Numbered from the stretch's first letter, positions 17,607-26,757 are shown. The stretch is 64,000 nt of DNA from Microcella humidisoli (GCF_024362325.1 NZ_CP101497.1:2356001-2420000), one strand, 5' to 3'. Notes: generated by a model not told the origin, from the letters alone. Made by a program: numbers and translations.

Positions 17607-18797
17607 TCAGAGCAGCAGTCCGCGGTACAGCTCGGTCGTTCGCGCGGCGATCCGGTCCCACGAGAACATGTGCTCGGCGCGCTGACGTCCCGCGGCGCCC
17701 ATGGCGTGCGCCGTGCTCGGGTCGCTCACCACCTCGGTCAGGATCGCGGCGAGGTCGGCGATGAAGCGCTCGGGGTCGAGCGGGGTTCCTGAGCCGTCGT
17801 GCACCTGGTCGATCGGCACCAGCCGACCGGTCACCCCGTCTTCTACCACCTCGGGAATTCCGCCCGTGTTCGTGCCGACGACGGCGACCCCGCACGCCAT
17901 GGCTTCGAGGTTGACGATGCCGAGCGGTTCGTAGACGCTCGGACACACGAAGGTCGTGGCGGACGAGAGTACGGCCGACAGCTCAAGCGGTGAGAGCATG
18001 CGCTCGATCCAGACGACTCCCGTGCGCTCGGTCTGCAGGGCGGCCACGCCGTGCTGAACCTCGCGCAGGATCTCGGGCGTGTCGGGAGCGCCCGCGCACA
18101 GCACGAGCTGCACCTCGGGGGGCAGGCGGCGCGCCGCTTGCAACAGGTAGGGCAAGCCCTTCTGCCGCGTGATGCGGCCCACGAAGACGACGGAAGGCCG
18201 GTCGGGGTCGATGCCCAGTGCCCGCACGGCGTCGTGATCGATCGTGCGCTGCCAGCGCTCGAGGTCGATGCCGTTGTGGATGACGCTCACGCGCGACTCG
18301 TCGATCTCGGGATAGCAGCGCAGGATGTCGCGGCGCATGCCGTCGCTCACGGCGATCACCGCATCCGCCGATTCGAACGCGGTCTTCTCGATCCAGCGCG
18401 AGACACGGTAGCCGCCGCCGAGCTGCTCCGCCTTCCACGGCCGCAACGGCTCGAGGCTGTGCGCCGTCACGACATGCGGAATACCGTGCAGCAGCTGGGC
18501 GAGGTGTCCTGCGGCGTTCGCGTACCAGGTGTGCGAGTGCACGATGTCGGCGCCGTCGACGTCGTCGGCGATCGCGAGGTCGACGCCGAGGGTCGCGAGG
18601 GCCGGGTTGGCCGAGCTCAGGGTGCCGGGAACGAGGTACGCGTGGGTGTTGGCCTCGTTGCGCGGCGCGCCGAAGCAGCGCACCCGCACATCGTGCTCGT
18701 CGCGCAGCGCACGCACGAGCTCGGCGACATGCACGCCTGCTCCCCCGTAGACCTCGGGCGGGTACTCACGGCTGATCACGTCGACGCGCATGGGCAT
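17607..18797 (-). CDS. glgA: Glycogen synthase, actinobacterial GlgA/GlgM type
   Basis: GT4-type glycosyltransferase that uses ADP-glucose. The 396-residue length and N-terminus SREYPPEVYGGAGVHV match the actinobacterial glycogen synthase family (about 390 residues), not the 480-residue GT5 enzyme. Also seen are HSHTWYANAAGHL, FVGRITRQKGLPYLL and VYEPLGIVNLEAMACG. In Mycobacterium the corresponding protein (GlgM) makes maltose-1-phosphate from ADP-glucose and glucose-1-phosphate, so the product here may be maltose-1-phosphate rather than glycogen chain. It is divergent from glgC (57 bases between starts), which makes ADP-glucose. ATG 18797 is favoured over 18791 by TGTACT six bases upstream. 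Confidence 0.93.
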   Translation of the reverse strand: MPMRVDVISREYPPEVYGGAGVHVAELVRALRDEHDVRVRCFGAPRNEANTHAYLVPGTLSSANPALATLGVDLAIADDVDGADIVHSHTWYANAAGHLAQLLHGIPHVVTAHSLEPLRPWKAEQLGGGYRVSRWIEKTAFESADAVIAVSDGMRRDILRCYPEIDESRVSVIHNGIDLERWQRTIDHDAVRALGIDPDRPSVVFVGRITRQKGLPYLLQAARRLPPEVQLVLCAGAPDTPEILREVQHGVAALQTERTGVVWIERMLSPLELSAVLSSATTFVCPSVYEPLGIVNLEAMACGVAVVGTNTGGIPEVVEDGVTGRLVPIDQVHDGSGTPLDPERFIADLAAILTEVVSDPSTAHAMGAAGRQRAEHMFSWDRIAARTTELYRGLLL

Positions 18798-18803
18798 GAC
18801 GCT

Positions 18804-18809
18804 AGTACA
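18804..18809 (-). promoter_or_regulatory. Candidate -10 for glgA (leaderless)
   Basis: TGTACT on the minus strand ends six bases before ATG 18797. The first two bases depart from the TANNNT pattern, so the call is weaker than for glgC. Confidence 0.35.
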
Positions 18810-18842
18810 GGCGAGCCTCTATGACGCCACCGGCCGCTCGCC

Positions 18843-18848
18843 TAGTGT
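18843..18848 (+). promoter_or_regulatory. -10 element for leaderless glgC
   Basis: TAGTGT ends six bases before ATG 18855; there is no Shine-Dalgarno sequence in the gap GGGGCC. Confidence 0.55.
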
Positions 18849-18854
18849 GGGGCC

Positions 18855-20090
18855 ATGTCGACTCCCAAGATCTTCGGAATCGTGCTCGCCGGCGGTGAGG
18901 GCAAGCGGCTCATGCCCCTCACCGTCGACCGGGCGAAGCCCGCTGTGCCCTTCGCGGGCGGCTACCGGTTGATCGACTTCGCGCTGTCGAACCTCATCAA
19001 CTCCGGCTTGCGGCAGCTCGTCGTGCTCACGCAGTACAAGAGCCATTCGCTCGACCGTCATGTCTCGCAGACCTGGCGCCTGAGCGGCATGCTCAACGCC
19101 TACGTCGCCTCCGTGCCCGCGCAGCAGCGCCTCGGCAAACGCTGGTTCTCGGGCTCGGCCGACGCGATCCTGCAGAGCCTCAACCTCATCCGCGACGAGA
19201 AGCCCGACATCGTCGTCGTCGTCGGTGCCGACCACGTGTACCGCATGGACTTCCGGCAGATGATCGACGCCCACATCGCCAATGGCGCGGGCGTCACGGT
19301 CGCGGGCATTCGTCAGCCGATCGGGCTCGCCGACCAGTTCGGCGTCATCGAGACCGATCCCGCCAACCCGCAGCGCATCGCCGCGTTCCACGAGAAGCCG
19401 AAGAACGCGATCGGCCTCGCGGATGCTCCGCACGAGGTGCTCGCCTCGATGGGCAACTACGTGTTCGATGCCGACGTGCTCGTCGACGCGGTGACGCGCG
19501 ATGGAGAGGACGCGGAGAGCGACCACGACATGGGCGGCGACATCGTTCCGGCATTCGTGCGCGAAGGCAAGGCCTTCGTCTACGACCTGAACCTCAACGA
19601 AGTTCCCGGATCCACCGAGCGCGACCGCTTTTACTGGCGCGACGTGGGCACGATCGAGTCGTTCTTCGACGCTCACCAAGACCTCATCTCGGCCCTGCCG
19701 GTGTTCAACCTCTACAACACGGAGTGGCCGATCTACTCGCAGCAGCTCAACTCGCCGCCGGCCAAGTTCGTCCGCGACGCGGCAGGGGTGACCGGCAACG
19801 TTATCGATTCGATCGTCTCGCTCGGCACCGTCATCTCGGGTTCGCACATCGAGCGCAGCGTGCTCGGGCCGTGGGTGACGATCGAGTCGGCGACGGTCAC
19901 CGACACCGTCGTGTTCGAGCGCACCACGATCGGCGCGGGCGCCGTCGTGCGGCGGGCTATTCTCGACAAGGAGGTCGTCGTGGCCCCCGGCGCCCAGGTG
20001 GGTGTCGACCACGACGCCGACCGTGCTCGTGGCCTCACGGTCACCGAGACGGGCATCGTGGTCGCCGGCAAGGGCGTCCGCATCGAGTAG
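18855..20090 (+). CDS. glgC: Glucose-1-phosphate adenylyltransferase (ADP-glucose pyrophosphorylase)
   Basis: Makes ADP-glucose and pyrophosphate from ATP and glucose-1-phosphate, the committed step to glycogen and to GlgM product. The 411-residue protein has the nucleotidyltransferase motif [11 protein letters not shown] near residue 13, [16 protein letters not shown] substrate region, [23 protein letters not shown] and a C-terminal left-handed beta-helix with hexapeptide-like repeats (about residues 300-411). It is divergent from glgA, an arrangement common in Actinobacteria. TAGTGT six bases before ATG 18855 predicts a leaderless mRNA. Confidence 0.96.
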   Translation: MSTPKIFGIVLAGGEGKRLMPLTVDRAKPAVPFAGGYRLIDFALSNLINSGLRQLVVLTQYKSHSLDRHVSQTWRLSGMLNAYVASVPAQQRLGKRWFSGSADAILQSLNLIRDEKPDIVVVVGADHVYRMDFRQMIDAHIANGAGVTVAGIRQPIGLADQFGVIETDPANPQRIAAFHEKPKNAIGLADAPHEVLASMGNYVFDADVLVDAVTRDGEDAESDHDMGGDIVPAFVREGKAFVYDLNLNEVPGSTERDRFYWRDVGTIESFFDAHQDLISALPVFNLYNTEWPIYSQQLNSPPAKFVRDAAGVTGNVIDSIVSLGTVISGSHIERSVLGPWVTIESATVTDTVVFERTTIGAGAVVRRAILDKEVVVAPGAQVGVDHDADRARGLTVTETGIVVAGKGVRIE

Positions 20091-20132
20091 CGCGGCTGCG
20101 GCCGCCCGAGCCGCGCAGGAGCATCCACCGCC

Positions 20133-20771
20133 ATGGCCACCGTGCTTGTCGTGCTCGACGTCGACTCGACCCTCATCGAGCAGGAGGCCATCGAGCTGCT
20201 CGCGGATGAAGCGGGTTCCGGCGAGCGAGTTGCGGAGATCACGGCCAGGGCGATGGCGGGTGAGCTCGACTTCGCCGCCTCCCTCGCCGAACGGGTGGCC
20301 ACCCTCGCCGGTCTCGACACGGGGGCGGTGCACCGTGTCGGCCCGCGCATCGTGCTCACGCACGGCGCGCGTGAACTCGTGACGGGCATCCACGCCGCGG
20401 GCGGTCGCGTTGCCGTCGTCTCGGGCGGCTTCCACGAGCTGCTGGACCCGATCGCTGCCGATTTGGCGCTCGACGCCCACCGAGCGAACCGCCTCGCAAC
20501 GGCCGACGAGCGATTCACCGGAGTGACGACCGGGCCCGTCATCGATGCGGCGGCGAAGGCGGATGCCCTGCGCGAGTGGGCGCGGCGATTCGACGTGCCC
20601 CTGCATCGCACCGTGGCCGTGGGCGACGGTGCGAACGATCTCGCCATGATGGCCGCGGCCGGACTCTCGATCGCCTTCGACGCCAAACCCGTCGTGCGCA
20701 CGGCGGCGCACGTGAGCCTGCCGGAGCGCGACCTCTCGGCCGTGCTGTCGGTGCTGGGCCTGCGGAGTTAG
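20133..20771 (+). CDS. serB: Phosphoserine phosphatase
   Basis: Dephosphorylates O-phospho-L-serine in the last step of serine synthesis. The 212-residue HAD enzyme has motif I DVDSTLIEQE, motif II in VVSGGF, the substrate-binding IDAAAKADAL and motif III/IV GDGANDLAMM. It lacks the N-terminal ACT domains of mycobacterial SerB2, resembling the short form. It follows glgC by 42 bases, and its stop overlaps the stop of fabG on the other strand by four bases, with no room for a terminator between. Confidence 0.93.
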   Translation: MATVLVVLDVDSTLIEQEAIELLADEAGSGERVAEITARAMAGELDFAASLAERVATLAGLDTGAVHRVGPRIVLTHGARELVTGIHAAGGRVAVVSGGFHELLDPIAADLALDAHRANRLATADERFTGVTTGPVIDAAAKADALREWARRFDVPLHRTVAVGDGANDLAMMAAAGLSIAFDAKPVVRTAAHVSLPERDLSAVLSVLGLRS

Positions 20772-21478
20772 TGCCCCATGCCGAGGCCGCCGTCGACCGG
20801 GATGACGGCCCCGCTGATGTATCCGGCGTCGTCGCTCGCCAACCAGGTCACGACGCGGGCGACCTCGAGGGGCGTCGCGAAGCGGCCGGCGGGGATCGAC
20901 TGCTGGTAGGCCTTTTGCTGGTCCTCCGGCAGTGCCGCCGTCATGTCGGTTTCGATGAAGCCGGGCGCGACGACGTTCGCAGTGATGCCCCGCCCACCCA
21001 GCTCGCGCGTGAGCGAGCGCGCCATGCCGACGAGCGCTGACTTCGAGGCGCTGTAGTTGACCTGACCGGCCGAGCCGTAGAGGCCCACGACGCTCGAGAT
21101 GAGGATGATGCGGCCGAACCGTGCCTTGAGCATGCCCTTCGACGCCCGCTTGACCGTGCGGAAGGCGCCGGTCAGATTGGTGTCGATCACGTCGGTGAAG
21201 TCGTCCTCCGACATGCGCAGCAGCAGGGTGTCGCGCGTGATGCCGGCGTTCGCGACGACGACCTCGACGGGGCCGAGTTCGGCCTCGACCGTGGTGAAGG
21301 CGGCGTCGAGCGATGCCGCGTCGGTGACGTCGGCGATGACCGTGAGTGCGCCCGCGGGCCCCGATCCGGAGCGGGCGGTGACAGCCACGCGATGGCCCTG
21401 AGCGACGAACTCCTCGGCGATCGAGAAGCCGATGCCGCGATTGCCGCCGGTGATGAGAACAGTGCGCTGGGGGGTCAT
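20768..21478 (-). CDS. fabG: 3-oxoacyl-ACP reductase (FabG-type short-chain dehydrogenase)
   Basis: NADPH-dependent ketoreductase of fatty-acid elongation. The 236-residue SDR has the cofactor loop GGNRGIG, NAGI, catalytic Ser in ISSVVGLYGSAG, YSASK, and the FabG-type VAPGFIETDMTAAL and GAVIPVDGGLGMGH C-terminus. In Actinobacteria this gene (fabG1/mabA) often sits beside inhA, but here it is beside a DUF3099 membrane protein and no enoyl reductase is seen. ATG 21478 is chosen because TATGCT lies eight bases upstream; an upstream in-frame start at 21499 would overlap that element. Confidence 0.91.
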   Translation of the reverse strand: MTPQRTVLITGGNRGIGFSIAEEFVAQGHRVAVTARSGSGPAGALTVIADVTDAASLDAAFTTVEAELGPVEVVVANAGITRDTLLLRMSEDDFTDVIDTNLTGAFRTVKRASKGMLKARFGRIILISSVVGLYGSAGQVNYSASKSALVGMARSLTRELGGRGITANVVAPGFIETDMTAALPEDQQKAYQQSIPAGRFATPLEVARVVTWLASDDAGYISGAVIPVDGGLGMGH

Positions 21479-21486
21479 GGCTCCCC

Positions 21487-21492
21487 AGCATA
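21487..21492 (-). promoter_or_regulatory. -10 element for fabG (near-leaderless)
   Basis: TATGCT on the minus strand ends eight bases before ATG 21478. Confidence 0.45.
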
Positions 21493-21509
21493 TGCGCAAC
21501 GTCGCGGGC

Positions 21510-21515
21510 TACCAT
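21510..21515 (+). promoter_or_regulatory. -10 element for the DUF3099 gene (leaderless)
   Basis: TACCAT ends six bases before GTG 21522 and decides that start. The fabG -10 lies only 17 bases away on the other strand. Confidence 0.45.
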
Positions 21516-21521
21516 CGCGGT

Positions 21522-21815
21522 GTGCCGAAGCCGCAGACGAGCGCCATCACGAGCCTCCCGACGTCTCCCGACGACGAGCGCCGTGCTCGCATGATCAAGT
21601 ACGCGGCGGCGATGGGCGTGCGCATGATCTGTATCGGCGCGTGCTTCTTCACGCCGGGCTGGTGGTTGCTCGTTCCCGCCCTCGGTGCCATCGTGCTGCC
21701 GTACTTCGCCGTCATCGCCGCCAACACGGTCGTCAACACCGGCCGCACGGCGGTCGAGCGCCCGGGCGCCCTGCTGCCCTTCCACGACGACCCGTTGTCG
21801 AACGGTCGCGCGTGA
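21522..21815 (+). CDS. DUF3099 family small membrane protein
   Basis: A 97-residue actinobacterial membrane protein. The motif TSLPTSPDDERRARMIKYAAAMGVRM followed by two adjacent hydrophobic helices (MICIGACFFTPGWWLLVP and GAIVLPYFAVIAANTVV) is the DUF3099 signature. Function is unknown. GTG 21522 is preferred over ATG 21492 because TACCAT ends six bases before it. The next gene begins in its stop codon (GTGA), and the set is followed by SURF1, suggesting a small transcription unit. Confidence 0.8.
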   Translation: MPKPQTSAITSLPTSPDDERRARMIKYAAAMGVRMICIGACFFTPGWWLLVPALGAIVLPYFAVIAANTVVNTGRTAVERPGALLPFHDDPLSNGRA

Positions 21816-22054
21816 TCGATCTGCCGGGCTCGATCTCGAGTACGCGGTGCTCGCGCGCGGGCTGCCGCGCGGCGGCCACGTGGGCCGTCAACTGGCGCAA
21901 CCCCCGCATCCACACCCCCGATCGCGTCAAGGTGTGGCTCGCGTGCGACGAGCATCGCGACTACCTCTACGACTACGTCGACGCCCGGGGGTTCCCGGTG
22001 ACGATCACGCCGGCCGGTGTGGTCGTCGAGCGGGTTCCCGAACCGGGAGAATAG
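21812..22054 (+). CDS. Small Cys/His-rich protein, possible zinc ribbon
   Basis: An 80-residue protein with CSRAGCRAAATWAVNWRNPRIH and a later CDEHRDYLYDYV, giving a C-x4-C ... C-x2-H arrangement that could bind one zinc. Similar short actinobacterial proteins are frequently labelled 'acetone carboxylase', but the protein is far too small and has none of that enzyme's subunits nearby, so I treat the function as unknown. GTG 21812 overlaps the previous stop by four bases (GTGA) and SURF1 follows six bases after its stop, so it is translated within a DUF3099-SURF1 operon. Confidence 0.72.
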   Translation: MIDLPGSISSTRCSRAGCRAAATWAVNWRNPRIHTPDRVKVWLACDEHRDYLYDYVDARGFPVTITPAGVVVERVPEPGE

Positions 22055-22060
22055 CTGGTC

Positions 22061-22930
22061 GTGAGCATCCTCTCGCTGGCCTTGACGCGCCGCTGGCTCG
22101 GCTGGCTGGCGTTCACGACCGTGTTCGCGATTGTCTGCGTCGGCCTCGCGCAGTGGCAGTGGGCGCGTCGCCTGGAGGCGGTGGCCGAGATCCGCGTCGT
22201 CGCCCAGAACTGGGATGCGGCCCCCGTCGCGCTACGCCAGGCCTTGCCCGCGGGCGAGCAGCTCGACCCGGCGGCGGAGTGGACTCCGGTCGTGGTCGAG
22301 GGTGAGTACCTCGTCGACGAGCAGCTGCTGGCGCGCAATCGGCCCTTCGGGGGCCGTCCCGGCTTTGCCGTGCTGACGCCGCTGCTGCTCGAGACCGGCG
22401 AGGTGCTCGTCGTCGATCGCGGCTGGGTGCCGACGGGTGACGCGCAAGACCAGCCCGACGCGGTGCCCGCTCCCCCGGCGGGCACGGTCGAGGTGCTCGT
22501 GCGCCTCAAACCAGGTGAGCCGACGATCGCTGGTCGCGGGGCGCCCGAGGGCCAGGTCGCGACCATCAACCTGCCCCAGATCGCCGAACTCGTCGACGGT
22601 GGACGCGTCATCACGGGTGCCTATGGGCTCATGGACCGCGAATCGCCCACGACCGCCGAGCGCCCCGCCGCCGTACTGCGCCCCGTCGCCGACGAGGGTC
22701 CGCACCTCAGCTACACGTTCCAGTGGTACCTATTCGCGCTGCTCGGCTTCGTCGGCTACGGCTGGGCGCTGCGGCAGGAGCACCGCGGGCTGCGCGCCGC
22801 CGATGCCGACACGCCTCCGCCGCCTCCGCGTCGACCCCGCCGCTCCGGACCCAGCGACGACGAGGTCGAGGACGCGATCGTCGAGCGTCAGGCGGCCGGG
22901 CGTCAGGCGAGCGAGATCAGCTCGGCGTAG
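22061..22930 (+). CDS. SURF1 family cytochrome oxidase biogenesis protein
   Basis: Membrane protein thought to help insert haem a into cytochrome c oxidase. The 289-residue protein has an N-terminal helix (WLGWLAFTTVFAIVCVGLAQWQW), the extracytoplasmic domain with RPGFAVLTPLLLETGEVLVVDRGWVP, a C-terminal helix after HLSYTFQWYLFALLGFVGYG and a Pro/Arg-rich tail. It fits with ctaA and ctaB further on. GTG 22061 is coupled to the upstream small gene (GGGAGA precedes). Its last 28 bases overlap the end of the ABC-F gene on the opposite strand. Confidence 0.92.
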   Translation: MSILSLALTRRWLGWLAFTTVFAIVCVGLAQWQWARRLEAVAEIRVVAQNWDAAPVALRQALPAGEQLDPAAEWTPVVVEGEYLVDEQLLARNRPFGGRPGFAVLTPLLLETGEVLVVDRGWVPTGDAQDQPDAVPAPPAGTVEVLVRLKPGEPTIAGRGAPEGQVATINLPQIAELVDGGRVITGAYGLMDRESPTTAERPAAVLRPVADEGPHLSYTFQWYLFALLGFVGYGWALRQEHRGLRAADADTPPPPPRRPRRSGPSDDEVEDAIVERQAAGRQASEISSA

Positions 22931-24501
22931 TCGGCCGTCCAGAGGTCTTCGACGCCGTCGGGCATGATGAGCACTCGCTCGGGGTTGAGCGCCTCCACGG
23001 CGCCCTCGTCGTGGCTGACGAGGATGACGGCGCCCGAGTAGTTCGCGAGCGCGCCGAGGATCTCCTCACGGCTCGCGGGGTCGAGGTTGTTCGTGGGCTC
23101 GTCGAGCAGCAGCAAGTTGGCCTTCGACACCACGAGCGTCGCGAGCGACAGGCGGGTCTTCTCGCCGCCGGAGAGGACGCCGGCGGGCTTCTGCACGTCA
23201 TCGCCGATGAACAGGAACGAGCCCAGCACGCTGCGCGCCTCGCGCTCGGTGATGGCCTCGCTCGCGCTCATCATGTTCTCGAGCACCGAGCGCGTGACGT
23301 CGAGCGTCTCGTGCTCTTGCGCGTAGTAACCGACCCGCAACCCGTGCCCGGGCTCGATGACGCCCGTATCGGGGGCGTCGACCCCGGCCAGGATACGGAG
23401 CAGCGTCGTCTTGCCGGCGCCGTTGAGTCCCAGGATGACGACGCGCGAACCACGGTCGACCGCAAGGTCGACGGCCGTGAAGATCTCGAGCGAGCCGTAG
23501 CTCTTCGAGAGGTTGTGCGCCTGCAGTGGCGTCTTGCCGACCGGGGCCGGTTCGGGGAACCGGAGCTTCGCGACCCGGTCGACCGCCCGCACCTCCTCGA
23601 GCCCCGAGAGCATCTTCTCGGCGCGCGCGACCATCTGGTGGGCGGCGGCGGCCTTCGAGGCCTTCGCGCCGAATCGCGCCGCCTGCAGCTGCAGTGACGT
23701 GGCCTTCTTCTCGACGTTGACGCGCTCCTTCTTGCGGCGCTCCTCGTCGGCCTCGCGTTGCCGCAAGTAGTGCTTCCAGCCCATGTTGTAGATGTCGATG
23801 ACCGTACGGTTGGCATCGAGGTAGAAGACGCGGTTGACGGTCTCTTCGACGAGCTGCACATCGTGGCTGATGACGATGAAGCCGCCCTGGTACTGCTTGA
23901 GGAACTCGCGCAGCCACACGACCGAGTCGGCATCGAGGTGGTTGGTGGGCTCGTCGAGGATCATCGTCTCGGCATCGCTGAACAGGATGCGGGCGAGCTC
24001 GATGCGGCGCCGCTGGCCGCCCGACAGCGTGCTGAGCGGCTGGCTGAGGATGCGGTCGGGGAGACTCAGGTTGCTCGCGATGGCCGCCGCCTCCGCTTCA
24101 GCGGCGTACCCGCCGAGGGCGTGGAATCGGTCGGTGAGCCGCCCGTACGCCGCCATCGCCTTCTCGGACACCGCCGGATCGGTGCTGCCCATGTCGATCG
24201 ACGCGCGCTCCATGTCGATCACGATCTGACCGAGGCCGCGAGCATCGAGGATGCGGGTGCGGGCGAGCTGCTCCGGGTCGCCGGCGCGCGGATCCTGCGG
24301 AAGGTAGCCGATCTCGCCCGTGCGCGTGATGGTGCCGCCCGTGGGCTCGCCCTCACCGGCGAGAGCCCGGGTCATCGTGGTCTTGCCGGCGCCGTTGCGT
24401 CCCACGAGCCCCACTTTGTCGCCCTTGTCGACGCGGAACGTCACGTTCTCCATGAGCAGGCGCGCCCCGACGCGGATCTCGAGGTCTTGCACAGCGAGCA
24501 C
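22903..24501 (-). CDS. ABC-F family ATPase (ribosome-associated)
   Basis: Soluble twin-ATPase protein of the class that acts on the ribosome to relieve stalls or protect against antibiotics. The 532-residue protein has two Walker A motifs (GRNGAGKTT and GLNGAGKTT), two signature motifs (LSGGQRRR and LSGGEKTR), Walker B DEPTNHLD and DEPTNNLD, and a charged linker region around residues 235-300. No membrane segment. It occupies the position of Rv1473-like genes near suf in mycobacteria. GTG 24501; transcription is predicted from TAGACT at 24562-24567, giving a leader of about 50 bases. Whether it confers resistance is not readable. Confidence 0.92.
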   Translation of the reverse strand: MLAVQDLEIRVGARLLMENVTFRVDKGDKVGLVGRNGAGKTTMTRALAGEGEPTGGTITRTGEIGYLPQDPRAGDPEQLARTRILDARGLGQIVIDMERASIDMGSTDPAVSEKAMAAYGRLTDRFHALGGYAAEAEAAAIASNLSLPDRILSQPLSTLSGGQRRRIELARILFSDAETMILDEPTNHLDADSVVWLREFLKQYQGGFIVISHDVQLVEETVNRVFYLDANRTVIDIYNMGWKHYLRQREADEERRKKERVNVEKKATSLQLQAARFGAKASKAAAAHQMVARAEKMLSGLEEVRAVDRVAKLRFPEPAPVGKTPLQAHNLSKSYGSLEIFTAVDLAVDRGSRVVILGLNGAGKTTLLRILAGVDAPDTGVIEPGHGLRVGYYAQEHETLDVTRSVLENMMSASEAITEREARSVLGSFLFIGDDVQKPAGVLSGGEKTRLSLATLVVSKANLLLLDEPTNNLDPASREEILGALANYSGAVILVSHDEGAVEALNPERVLIMPDGVEDLWTADYAELISLA

Positions 24502-24560
24502 AGCGAATGTCCGTTTCTTTGGTGGGATTCGACCACCCCGACGACAGGGGGCCAGCCCGA

Positions 24561-24566
24561 TAGTCT
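24561..24566 (+). promoter_or_regulatory. -10 element for bioY
   Basis: TAGTCT, 41 bases before GTG 24608. It shares six of seven bases with the minus-strand -10 of the ABC-F gene (TAGTCTA, 24561-24567). Confidence 0.5.
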
Positions 24567-24567
24567 A
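24562..24567 (-). promoter_or_regulatory. -10 element for the ABC-F gene
   Basis: TAGACT on the minus strand, about 60 bases before GTG 24501, on the same bases as the bioY -10. Confidence 0.5.
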
Positions 24568-24607
24568 ACCCTGTCCCCCGCACCCGACTTCTCGTAAGGA
24601 AGCCCCC

Positions 24608-25237
24608 GTGTCGACTGCCACCACCGCCCTCGTTCGCCCCACGCTCGTCGACCGCGTCGTGACGCGCTCGTGGGCGAGCGACATCGCCCTCGTCATCGCG
24701 GGCACCGCGCTCGTCGCCGTGCTCGCTCAGGTTTCTATCCCCTTGTGGCCGGTGCCCGTTACCGGGCAAACTCTCGCAGTATTGCTGGTCGGCGCGGGCC
24801 TCGGTGCAGTGCGCGGCGCGTCGTCGCTGGGCCTTTACGCAATTCTCGGGCTGGTCGGCCTCCCCATCTTCGCGCCGCAGGAAGACGGGTCACACCTCAC
24901 CGGCCTCGCCGCGCTGAGCGCCCCGAGCTTCGGCTATATCGTCGGCTTCATCGCCTCCGCCGCGATCGTTGGCTGGGCCGCCGAGCGCTCGTGGGACCGC
25001 GGCTGGTACAAGCCGATCATCACGTTCATCGGCGGCTCGCTCGTCGTCTTCGCGTTCGGTCTCCCGTGGCTCGCGGTCTCGCTCGGCCAGCTTGGCGTGC
25101 CGAACGACCTGCAGTCGGTGCTCGTGGCCGGCTTCTACCCGTTCATCATCGGCGGAGTCATCAAGGCCGCCATCGCCGCGGCGCTCCTGCCGGCGCTGTG
25201 GGCGGCCGCCGAGCGCCGCGATCGCTCCGACGCGTAG
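24608..25237 (+). CDS. bioY: Biotin uptake protein BioY (ECF substrate-binding component)
   Basis: Membrane S-component that binds biotin for uptake, alone or with BioM/BioN. The 209-residue protein has about six hydrophobic segments, the BioY signature VPVTGQTLAVLLVGAGLGAVRG followed by GLYAILGLVGLPIFA, and AGFYPFIIGGVIKAAIAAALLP near the C-terminus. No BioM or BioN gene is present in this window. No recognisable BirA/BioR/BioQ operator was found upstream. GTG 24608 follows TAAGGAAG. A strong hairpin ends the gene. Confidence 0.92.
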   Translation: MSTATTALVRPTLVDRVVTRSWASDIALVIAGTALVAVLAQVSIPLWPVPVTGQTLAVLLVGAGLGAVRGASSLGLYAILGLVGLPIFAPQEDGSHLTGLAALSAPSFGYIVGFIASAAIVGWAAERSWDRGWYKPIITFIGGSLVVFAFGLPWLAVSLGQLGVPNDLQSVLVAGFYPFIIGGVIKAAIAAALLPALWAAAERRDRSDA

Positions 25238-25252
25238 CGCACCCGCGACGAC

Positions 25253-25285
25253 GAAGGCCCCTCCCGAGACCGGGAGGGGCCTTTC
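25253..25285. terminator. Strong bidirectional terminator between bioY and sufT
   Basis: GAAGGCCCCTCCCG (25253-25266), loop AGAC, CGGGAGGGGCCTTTC (25271-25285), with T-rich ends on both strands. It ends bioY and the suf operon from opposite sides. Confidence 0.88.
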
Positions 25286-25301
25286 GCGTGGAGCGCTGCG
25301 G

Positions 25302-25631
25302 TCAGATGCTGAAGCCAAGCGCGCGCATCATGTCGCGGCCGTCGTCGGTGATGCGTTCGGGGCCCCACGGCGGCATCCACACCCAGTTGATGCGGAACTG
25401 CGCGACGATGCCGTCGAGGGAGTTCGCAATCGACTCCTCGATGACGTCTGTGAGCGGGCATCCCGCCGAGGTCAAGGTCATCGAGATGATGAGGGCGTCG
25501 CTCTCCTCGTCCCAGGCCAGGTCGTAGACGAGGCCCAGATCGACGATGTTGACGCCGAGCTCGGGGTCGACGACGTCCTTCAGTCCCTCCTCGACCTGGT
25601 CGAAGAGCTTCGGCTCGAGTGCGGTGGGCAT
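25302..25631 (-). CDS. sufT: SufT-type iron-sulfur cluster assembly factor (DUF59/MIP18)
   Basis: Helps mature Fe-S proteins. The 109-residue MIP18-family protein has DPELGVNIVDLGLVYD and the reactive cysteine in TSAGCPLTD, and ends with WGPERITDDGRDMMRALGF, the family C-terminus. It is the last gene of the suf cluster, four bases after sufC. It also carries its own leaderless promoter: TAGGCT ends six bases before ATG 25631 and overlaps the sufC stop. It could therefore be made independently of the rest of the operon. Confidence 0.93.
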   Translation of the reverse strand: MPTALEPKLFDQVEEGLKDVVDPELGVNIVDLGLVYDLAWDEESDALIISMTLTSAGCPLTDVIEESIANSLDGIVAQFRINWVWMPPWGPERITDDGRDMMRALGFSI

Positions 25632-25635
25632 GCGT

Positions 25636-26400
<765 letters not shown>

Positions 26401-26408
26401 GTCGTGGG

Positions 26409-26756
26409 TCATCCTTCGGGGGTGTTGGCCGGAGCGGCGATGTTCGCGGTGACGTCGACGAGCACGTCGGTGCCCTCGATCGTCACGGCGTAGACAGGGA
26501 CCGGCTCGTAGGCCGGGAAGTTGCGGGGCTTGCCGGTGTCGAGCGAGAACTTCGAGCCGTGCGCCCAGCACTCGATGGCGTCGTCCTCGACGAAGCCTTC
26601 GCTGAGCGAGATCTCTCCGTGCGTGCAGGTGTCGCCGAGAGCGTGGACAGCGCCCGCGGAGTCCATGACGACCGCGACGGGGGTGCCGTCGACGACGACC
26701 TTCTTCGCCGAGGCGGGGCTCAGTTCGTCGAGCGCGCAGACGCGGGTCGCGGTCAT
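26409..26756 (-). CDS. Rieske-type ferredoxin in the suf operon
   Basis: A 115-residue soluble Rieske protein. The cluster motif is CTHGE ... CWAHGS, giving the CxH and CxxH pairs for a 2Fe-2S cluster. There is no membrane segment or signal. It lies between sufD (one base upstream) and sufC (overlapping), a position seen in several Actinobacteria, which suggests it is an early client or electron donor of the SUF system. Its precise role is not established. Confidence 0.92.
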   Translation of the reverse strand: MTATRVCALDELSPASAKKVVVDGTPVAVVMDSAGAVHALGDTCTHGEISLSEGFVEDDAIECWAHGSKFSLDTGKPRNFPAYEPVPVYAVTIEGTDVLVDVTANIAAPANTPEG

Positions 26757-26757
26757 C

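Noticed and set aside
18819..21785. Minus-strand open frame of about 988 codons antisense to glgC and serB
   Set aside because: It overlaps glgC, serB and the fabG frame in another register; composition is that of a GC-rich shadow.
21812..22054. Label 'acetone carboxylase' for the 80-residue Cys/His protein
   Set aside because: Acetone carboxylase is a large multi-subunit enzyme; none of its subunits or motifs is present.
24502..24607. Biotin-responsive operator upstream of bioY
   Set aside because: I looked for a BirA/BioR/BioQ-like inverted repeat and found none convincing; only the TAGTCTA element stands out.
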